Source: Bacteroidota bacterium (lineage in GTDB: Bacteria; Bacteroidota; Bacteroidia; Bacteroidales; B18-G4). From it: DNA of 6,949 nucleotides. The DNA is taken from contig QMPN01000155.1 in assembly GCA_003648575.1 (NCBI GenBank), positions 1 to 6,949 of the forward strand, read 5' to 3'. Shown here piece by piece: positions 4,995 to 6,949 of the stretch. A program made the position numbers and the translations under genes. The notes under the pieces were generated by a model. The model saw only the letters and a program-made list of their open reading frames with translations. It did no database searches and had not been told where the DNA came from. Position 1 is the stretch's first letter. The number at the start of each line of letters is the position of its first letter.

Positions 4995-6612
4995 AAACTA
5001 TACCCTCGTATTCATTTTTGTTTTCATTCTCGCCATCCCTTCATGGGCCTGTACCGATATCATTGTTGGAAAGAAGGCCACTGTCGACGGTTCGGTGATC
5101 ACCTCTCATACCGGAGCGGCACCGGAGTGCCGGGTGCATGTAGTCCCTGCTATGGACTTCCCCGGCGGGGCAATGGCTAATGTATACTACGGCTTGCAGG
5201 ATGTGACCAAGCCCTTCGGAACCTATGGCGAGGTGATAGGACAGATACCCCAGGCCACGCATACATATAAATATTTTCATTCGGGCTATTCACACATGAA
5301 TGAATTCCAGCTGGCTATTGGTGAAAGTACGATGAGCCAGCGCGACGAGCTCAAGGTAGCAAGGGAAAGCGGAAAGCAGATCATGACCATAGAACAGGCC
5401 ATGGTATTTGCCCTGCAGCGTTGCAAAACATCCCGCGAAGCGGTGATACTCATTGGTGCGCTGGTGGATGAATATGGTTTCCTTCCATCCTGCGGGCCGG
5501 AGTCGGAAGCCCTCTGTATCGCCGACCCCAATGAGGCGTGGGTATTTGAAGTATTCAGCGTGGGAACCGATTGGGCGCCGGGCCAGCCGGGTGCCATCTG
5601 GGCTGCACAGCGGGTGCCCGACGATCACATAGCCATCGTCCCGAACTGGAGCATCATCAAGGAAATAGATGTGAAGGATAAAGACAACTTCCTGGCATCA
5701 GAGAACTACAAGCAGTTTGCCATCGACAAAGGATGGTATGATCCTAAAAGTGCGATGCCCTTCATCTGGCAGGAAATTTACGCACCTGTACCAAGGGAAT
5801 GGGCCGTAAGCAGGTTCTGGCTGTTCTACAGCACCTTTGCATCGGATTTCAAGGATTGGCCCGATAAAACTGCACATAGCCCTTACGATGGAAACAAGCC
5901 ATATACACAGTATATCGAGCCCCTTTCATACTTTCCCTTCTCGGTGAAACCGGACAAAAAGCTTTCTGTGCAGGATGTGATCGCCTTCCAGCGTTCCCTT
6001 TTTGAAGGGACTATATATGATATGACCAACGATAAAGCATGGATGGTTCCCGATAAGGATGGTCAGATGCAAAAAAGTCCTTTAACAACACCCTTCCCGA
6101 CCAGGGATATGCGAGAGCTGCTCGATATTACCTATCGCAGGATGGTAGTGCGTGGCGGTTATGGAATGGTGGCCCAGTTACGTAGCTGGCTTCCCGATCC
6201 CATTGGCGGCGTATACTGGTATTATGTCGATAACCAATACGTGAGTACCTATGTGCCAATCTATGCCGGAGCCATGGAGATTTTCGAACCATTTAAAGAA
6301 TACGATCCTGACGAATACTCTGAAACCTCATACCGCTGGGCCATAGATATGGTAGATAACCTGCTGTACCTGAGGTGGCAGGAGGCTATTGAGGATTTGA
6401 AGGCCGTTCGAGATCCGCTGGAAGCCCGATTTTTCAGGGAGCAGGTAGAGGAAGATAAAGAGGCCCTGCTGATCTATGAGAAAATTCCGAAATCAGCCCT
6501 GGATTATGTTACGCAGTACTCATTGGTGTGCCAGGAAGAGGCTTATAATATGTACAGGAAGCTGCAAAAAACGCTCATCACAAAATATACCAACAACAAG
6601 CAAGGACTCTGA
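4987..6612 (+). CDS. C69-family secreted dipeptidase (Ntn hydrolase)
   Basis: A 541-residue peptidase family C69 (formerly U34) protein. A signal peptide (1-21, ending PSWA) is followed directly by [20 protein letters not shown] (22-41), the family's N-terminal signature: Cys22 becomes the mature N-terminal residue and the catalytic nucleophile, as in Lactobacillus PepD-type dipeptidases. Other family blocks are [12 protein letters not shown] (104-115), [20 protein letters not shown] (163-182) continuing into [19 protein letters not shown] (209-220) and [20 protein letters not shown] near the centre of the C-terminal half. The Cys context (SWAC) is not a good lipobox, so a soluble periplasmic or exported enzyme is more likely than a lipoprotein. 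It should release free amino acids from dipeptides outside the cytoplasm. Its ATG lies inside the end of the preceding gene (ATGAATAG, 8-bp overlap) and its TGA shares a base with the next ATG, which indicates translational coupling on both sides. Confidence 0.92.
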   Translation: MNRNYTLVFIFVFILAIPSWACTDIIVGKKATVDGSVITSHTGAAPECRVHVVPAMDFPGGAMANVYYGLQDVTKPFGTYGEVIGQIPQATHTYKYFHSGYSHMNEFQLAIGESTMSQRDELKVARESGKQIMTIEQAMVFALQRCKTSREAVILIGALVDEYGFLPSCGPESEALCIADPNEAWVFEVFSVGTDWAPGQPGAIWAAQRVPDDHIAIVPNWSIIKEIDVKDKDNFLASENYKQFAIDKGWYDPKSAMPFIWQEIYAPVPREWAVSRFWLFYSTFASDFKDWPDKTAHSPYDGNKPYTQYIEPLSYFPFSVKPDKKLSVQDVIAFQRSLFEGTIYDMTNDKAWMVPDKDGQMQKSPLTTPFPTRDMRELLDITYRRMVVRGGYGMVAQLRSWLPDPIGGVYWYYVDNQYVSTYVPIYAGAMEIFEPFKEYDPDEYSETSYRWAIDMVDNLLYLRWQEAIEDLKAVRDPLEARFFREQVEEDKEALLIYEKIPKSALDYVTQYSLVCQEEAYNMYRKLQKTLITKYTNNKQGL

Positions 6613-6949
6613 TGGATATAAAGGAGGGATGGCACAAGATCACAACAGTTGAGATGCATACCGGGGGGGAGCCTCTGCGCATCTATACCAGTGGATTGCC
6701 TGATATTCCCGGAAAGAACATTCTTGAAAAGCGACGCTATTTCCGTGACCACCTCGACCATATTCGTCGGGGAACCATGTTCGAGCCAAGAGGACATGCC
6801 GATATGTATGGGGCTGTGGTGACGGAACCTCTGAGCGATGACAGCGACTTCGGAGCTTTCTTCCTCCATAATGAAGGATATTCAAGCATGTGCGGACATG
6901 TGATCATCGCACTGACAAAGTTTGTGCTTGAGACCGGAATCGTGGAAAA
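6612..6949 (+). CDS. Proline racemase family enzyme, N-terminal part
   Basis: The ATG at 6612 overlaps the preceding TGA by one base (TGATG) with AAGGA at 6602-6606 as a ribosome binding site, and 112 codons run to the right edge. [21 protein letters not shown] (10-30, in two parts) is the standard start of the proline racemase family, and [15 protein letters not shown] (86-100) contains the first catalytic residue, Cys94, in its MCGH motif. The family includes proline racemase, 4-hydroxyproline 2-epimerase and trans-3-hydroxy-L-proline dehydratase. The [10 protein letters not shown] version with the following [10 protein letters not shown] looks most like the dehydratase group to me, but the deciding second residue (Cys in racemases/epimerases, Thr in dehydratases) lies beyond the window. 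Cytosolic; no signal peptide. A run of seven G (6663-6669) encodes part of the conserved HTGGEP motif. Placement directly after a secreted dipeptidase suggests it processes a released proline derivative. Confidence 0.88.
   Translation, partial: MDIKEGWHKITTVEMHTGGEPLRIYTSGLPDIPGKNILEKRRYFRDHLDHIRRGTMFEPRGHADMYGAVVTEPLSDDSDFGAFFLHNEGYSSMCGHVIIALTKFVLETGIVE

Noticed and set aside
6621..6631. AAGGAGG followed by ATG as an alternative start
   Set aside because: The spacing is one base and the ATG at 6629 is out of frame with the conserved HTGGEP reading; the ATG at 6612 keeps the family's normal N-terminus.
6663..6669. Run of seven G in the proline racemase family gene as a phase-variation site
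   Set aside because: It simply encodes part of the conserved HTGGEP motif, the frame continues correctly, and seven is short for a slippage switch.

Overview
The window most likely comes from a member of the Bacteroidota, probably an environmental Bacteroidales- or Marinilabiliales-like genome; the rank below phylum is a guess. The signs are a DUF3667 zinc-ribbon membrane protein, an ORF6N-domain protein, start codons with little or no Shine-Dalgarno sequence, a promoter of the Bacteroidota form (TTG, 20 bp, TAnnTTTG), and degenerate 7-bp-period repeats between genes.

Left half (1-2400) is accessory in character and all recognisable genes lie on the minus strand. In order along the plus coordinates: the first 70 codons of a DUF3667 protein (1-212, running off the left edge); a 733-bp gene-free stretch (213-945) of GC-richer hairpins, a 14-unit heptamer array and repeat-like debris; a very AT-rich, Lys/Ile/Asn-rich hypothetical protein (946-1569); an intergenic stretch with a near-perfect 18-bp palindrome; and an ORF6N-domain DNA-binding-type protein (1856-2380) with a 20-bp inverted repeat just upstream of its start.

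A divergent intergenic region (2381-2614) carries that inverted repeat, a second heptamer array, a good Bacteroidota-type promoter and a third short heptamer array that runs up to the next start codon.

Right half (2615-6949) is compact, has an ordinary coding composition and lies entirely on the plus strand: an EamA-family transporter, a 49-bp gap, then three overlapping genes. These are a secreted GH3-like protein that has the C-terminal domains and an inserted PA14 domain but no catalytic barrel, a secreted C69-family Ntn-hydrolase dipeptidase (8-bp overlap), and the N-terminal 112 residues of a proline racemase family enzyme resembling trans-3-hydroxy-L-proline dehydratases (1-bp overlap, running off the right edge). 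The last three genes look translationally coupled. The pairing of a secreted dipeptidase with a proline/hydroxyproline enzyme suggests use of (hydroxy)proline-containing peptides; the barrel-less GH3/PA14 protein could be the sugar-recognising partner for glycosylated peptides, but that is inference.

The observations most worth following are the barrel-less secreted GH3 protein locked into the dipeptidase operon, and the three tracts of degenerate heptamers sharing one skeleton (YTnGnTn).
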